Below are positions 3,364 to 5,966 of a stretch of DNA of 5,966 nt, piece after piece (position 1 is the stretch's first letter; every line of letters starts with the position of its first letter). The stretch spans positions 1 through 5,966 of the forward strand of contig JAUVCL010000120.1 in NCBI GenBank assembly GCA_030595845.1, given 5' to 3'. The notes under the pieces are model-generated. The model had not been told where the DNA came from. It worked only from the letters and a program-made list of their open reading frames with translations, and did no database searches. Origin of the DNA: Campylobacterota bacterium. Its GTDB lineage: Bacteria > Campylobacterota > Campylobacteria > Campylobacterales > Sulfurovaceae. Position numbers and translations under genes: made by a program.

Positions 3364-5966
3364 CTACTTTAGTCTGACACTTACACTATTTGAATCAATC
3401 ATCTCTTCATTAGCATATACTGTATACGTATATGTTCCTGACGCACTCTCAGTTATATCAAACGTATTTACTTCTCCAGCCAGATATGATGCTGAAGTAG
3501 TTTGACCTTTAACTTTGATACTACTCAGGACAGTATAGTTACATGTTGTCTGACATTCATGTATCCAGGAAAGAGTAGTTGTTAAACCAAATGATGTAGC
3601 ACTTAGTAATGGGGCAACAAGATCAGGTAAAACATTTGGATCAGTGATGATAACAGTTGTGGTACTTTCTACGGCATTACCTGCAGTATCACTTACTGAA
3701 GCTTTAATAATATGCGAACCAATTGACAGTGTTGAAGTACTTATACTACTTCCAATACCTAATGGTATAGCAGTATCAGCTACCCAAACGATATTACTGG
3801 AGATGTCTCCATCTTCATAATCATCAGCAGTTGCACTAAAGTTAATGCTAATTCCTGCATCTACGGTAAAATTATTACTTGGGGTTACAATACTAATTAC
3901 AGGAACCTGTTCTGCTATATCTCCCACTGTTGATGTAATGGAAATATTATGAATTATCACTGTGTCCTCTATACTATTACCTGCCGTTTTATCTGTATCA
4001 GTTACTTTTATATTTATAGGTTGTCCAAAACTACTTGAAGGCAATACTACTTGTAAAGTTTGTTTACCGCTATTATTTTCTATCGTTGCCATGGAAATAT
4101 ATTCACTACCATTAATAGAATATGAAAATGTAAAATTCTCGCCTTCTGCATTGCTTGATACTTCTGCATCAACTGAAAGAGTCACTATAGACCCTGCTTC
4201 AATACTATCTACAGTCCAAATATGTTCTAATTCACTAACTCTTTTACTTGGTCTACCACCCTGATGCGTTTCACTCAGTATTTCACTACTACTTATATTT
4301 GCAGTATCAAGGTAAGAACCACTAGCAATAATACCTTTAATCGTTGTCTCAGAATTAACATATGAAATAATTGGGATAGATACCTCAATAGCATCAGTTA
4401 AATTAGAATTATTTGAGCCAATACTGTTAAACACCTCTAGATAATAGATATATACTCCATTGTCTAAATTACTATCTGTAAACATAGTACTGTCTTTTAC
4501 TAAATTTGCAACTAGCACTGGAGCTAAGTCATTTGTTTTACGATAGATATTGTACCCAGCTTCATTCGTCTCAATAGTAGATTCTACATCTATCCAACTA
4601 AGTGTTATAGATTTTTCATCACCCTCTAGTGTAGCAACTACATTTGTTGGTGCAGTTGGTGCAGCAGTATATGTAATATCTTCGGGTACAGTACCATTTA
4701 TATAGTACTCCCCCATACTCGCATAATCAGAATAACCATCTATAAGGTTTCCAAACCCAACACCCTCGATTGATAAAACATAACGACCCGCAGATACTGA
4801 AGTATTAATTTGAGCGAATGTATCATTTAGTTGGTCATCTTGTACTACGATATCTCCTGATTCATTATACAAAATTGCTTTTATATCAAGATTTGCACCA
4901 CGCCTGTTTTGATAGTAAAACTCTTCAATCCATGCAGGAGTTATGGTTAAGTTTATTTGACCTGCACCAATATCAAAGTAAAATAGGTCAATATCAGTAC
5001 TACTTCCAATAATACCTTTATTGTGAGGCACTAGATTATCGGGATCAGAAACTGGATTTGTTGAGGATATCGTAGTAGAATTAGATTTGATCAAGGCTGT
5101 AGCACTTGAAAAATTTGTATTTTCATGATTATCAGAGCGGTAGGTTAAGTGTCCATCGATAATAGCTAAATCATCTTGAAGGTTATTTGCATCAAGGTAT
5201 TCACCTTTACTCCATTGAGTAATCTCTGAATAATACCCTGAACCCATTATTGGTCCCCAACTGGTATTACCAGTTCCATGACCATTATAATAAGAAACAG
5301 TAGATGTACCATCATGAGATAAACCTAGATTATGCCCTAATTCATGGGAAGCTGCTGCTGCCATATAACCTGCTGTATGTGATGTACCTTCGGGAAAGAC
5401 TAAAGCTGGTTGATAATATTCAAAATTACTGCCTCCCCAAACTCCAACATACGCAACCCCACCTGAAGAATTCGGATAAATTAAATTACCATTAGCATCA
5501 GTTCTAGGAGAAACAAGGATATGTCCCACATCAGGGCCAAAAGTAAGAGGATCTTCAGTTGTAACATCAATATCAAATGGAGCATAATCTTCAGCAACTC
5601 TTTTCCATGTCTCTGCGATATCTTCTATCTCTGCACTATTAAATGAAGTGATATCTCCATCTGTATCATAGGGAAGCATATTAAATACAGGTTGTCCTGT
5701 ATCACTTCGAGCATTCCAAACACTATCAGTAACAACATGACCATTCATATCTAAATAAACAACTCTCGAAGCTCCAGGCTTACTATGTAGTTGGAACACA
5801 TTTGTACTGTTAAGTGTACTATCTACAGGAATTGATTCAGCATTTTCTACTACAGGGTCTATCTCTGCAACTGGATCTTCATAAAAAACCCCACCAGTAT
5901 TATCTACTCTAAGATGTTCGACATCCGCTGCGGGGAATTCAAAACTTTGTAACCATTTTAATGCTT
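3364..5966 (-). CDS. Secreted multidomain metzincin-type zinc metalloprotease (N-terminus outside window)
   Basis: Probable extracellular protease; 866 codons are visible. The frame is open to the right edge, so the true start is upstream and the GTG at 5799 is internal. Numbering from that GTG, the catalytic domain (about 1-225) has VVYLDMNGHV, RVAEDYAPFDIDVTTEDP, and the zinc site HELGHNLGLSHD (152-163: His152, His156 and His162 as ligands, Glu153 as base). A Met-turn-like GPIMGSGYY (Met185) follows, so the metzincin fold is complete. Next come a PPC-like beta domain (about 268-370, with DIDLFYFDI and AGRYVLSIEGVG), a fibronectin III-like module (about 380-475), a beta-sandwich module (about 480-622), an Ig/cadherin-like module (about 632-720, with SVSDTAGNAVES) and a last fibronectin-like module (about 728-811) with a Cys749/Cys753 pair. 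No sorting tag or anchor is evident at the C-terminus (VSVRLK). The 55 visible residues before 5799 look like propeptide and linker. The response regulator starts 117 bases downstream. Confidence 0.88.
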   Translation of the reverse strand, partial: ALKWLQSFEFPAADVEHLRVDNTGGVFYEDPVAEIDPVVENAESIPVDSTLNSTNVFQLHSKPGASRVVYLDMNGHVVTDSVWNARSDTGQPVFNMLPYDTDGDITSFNSAEIEDIAETWKRVAEDYAPFDIDVTTEDPLTFGPDVGHILVSPRTDANGNLIYPNSSGGVAYVGVWGGSNFEYYQPALVFPEGTSHTAGYMAAAASHELGHNLGLSHDGTSTVSYYNGHGTGNTSWGPIMGSGYYSEITQWSKGEYLDANNLQDDLAIIDGHLTYRSDNHENTNFSSATALIKSNSTTISSTNPVSDPDNLVPHNKGIIGSSTDIDLFYFDIGAGQINLTITPAWIEEFYYQNRRGANLDIKAILYNESGDIVVQDDQLNDTFAQINTSVSAGRYVLSIEGVGFGNLIDGYSDYASMGEYYINGTVPEDITYTAAPTAPTNVVATLEGDEKSITLSWIDVESTIETNEAGYNIYRKTNDLAPVLVANLVKDSTMFTDSNLDNGVYIYYLEVFNSIGSNNSNLTDAIEVSIPIISYVNSETTIKGIIASGSYLDTANISSSEILSETHQGGRPSKRVSELEHIWTVDSIEAGSIVTLSVDAEVSSNAEGENFTFSYSINGSEYISMATIENNSGKQTLQVVLPSSSFGQPINIKVTDTDKTAGNSIEDTVIIHNISITSTVGDIAEQVPVISIVTPSNNFTVDAGISINFSATADDYEDGDISSNIVWVADTAIPLGIGSSISTSTLSIGSHIIKASVSDTAGNAVESTTTVIITDPNVLPDLVAPLLSATSFGLTTTLSWIHECQTTCNYTVLSSIKVKGQTTSASYLAGEVNTFDITESASGTYTYTVYANEEMIDSNSVSVRLK

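Noticed and set aside
3962..4264. Plus-strand 100-codon ORF inside the protease gene
   Set aside because: It lies wholly antisense to a strongly supported coding frame and has no domain of its own.
4747..4754. GTTTCCAA half-site inside the protease gene
   Set aside because: It is single, with no partner at 11 bp and no -10 nearby; it is expected by chance in coding sequence.
5797..5799. GTG at 5799 as the protease start codon
   Set aside because: The frame continues open upstream to the window edge for 55 more codons with protein-like content, and no signal peptide follows the GTG.
1..5966. tRNA, rRNA, riboswitch, prophage or transposase genes
   Set aside because: I found no cloverleaf, conserved rRNA stretch, transposase or integrase motif or phage gene on either strand. 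Covariance-model searches were not possible here.

Overview
This window reads as chromosomal DNA from a low-GC Gram-negative bacterium. A free-living sulfur-oxidising Campylobacterota species (Sulfurovum/Sulfurimonas type) is my best guess. The guess rests on the AT-rich composition, on the response-regulator style, and above all on two regulatory sites that fit the PhosR box reported for Campylobacter jejuni (GTTTCNAAAANGTTTC, from memory). The genus is inferred, not demonstrated.

Most of the window is a phosphate-starvation locus. On the minus strand, read from high to low coordinates, are pstS (1895-894, periplasmic phosphate-binding protein) and pstC (674 to the left edge, permease subunit, cut by the window). 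Each has its own Pho-type promoter: two 8-bp direct half-sites, a 3-bp spacer, and 7 bp to a -10 hexamer, in identical geometry. The pstS-pstC gap also holds a 94-bp inverted pair of GTAG-headed palindromes, which has the form of a REPIN (REP doublet). Divergent from pstS is a small four-helix membrane protein of the PsiE family (1997-2362), whose E. coli relative is phosphate-starvation induced.

Convergent to psiE is an OmpR/PhoB-class response regulator (3246-2551). It is a plausible regulator of this locus, but no partner histidine kinase lies in the window. The 188-bp convergent gap holds a long-range inverted repeat, a ten-codon ORF and a weak terminator-like site. Upstream of the regulator on the same strand, after 117 bp, is the 3' part of a large secreted multidomain metzincin-type zinc protease (3364 to the right edge), with a catalytic domain followed by PPC-like, fibronectin-like and Ig-like modules. 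Its N-terminus lies beyond the window.

The likely working unit is this: under phosphate limitation a PhoB/PhosR-like regulator activates pstS and pstC, possibly psiE too, to build the high-affinity Pst transporter. The protease shows no Pho box in the visible part and may be unrelated. I saw no tRNA, rRNA, CRISPR array, transposase or prophage gene.
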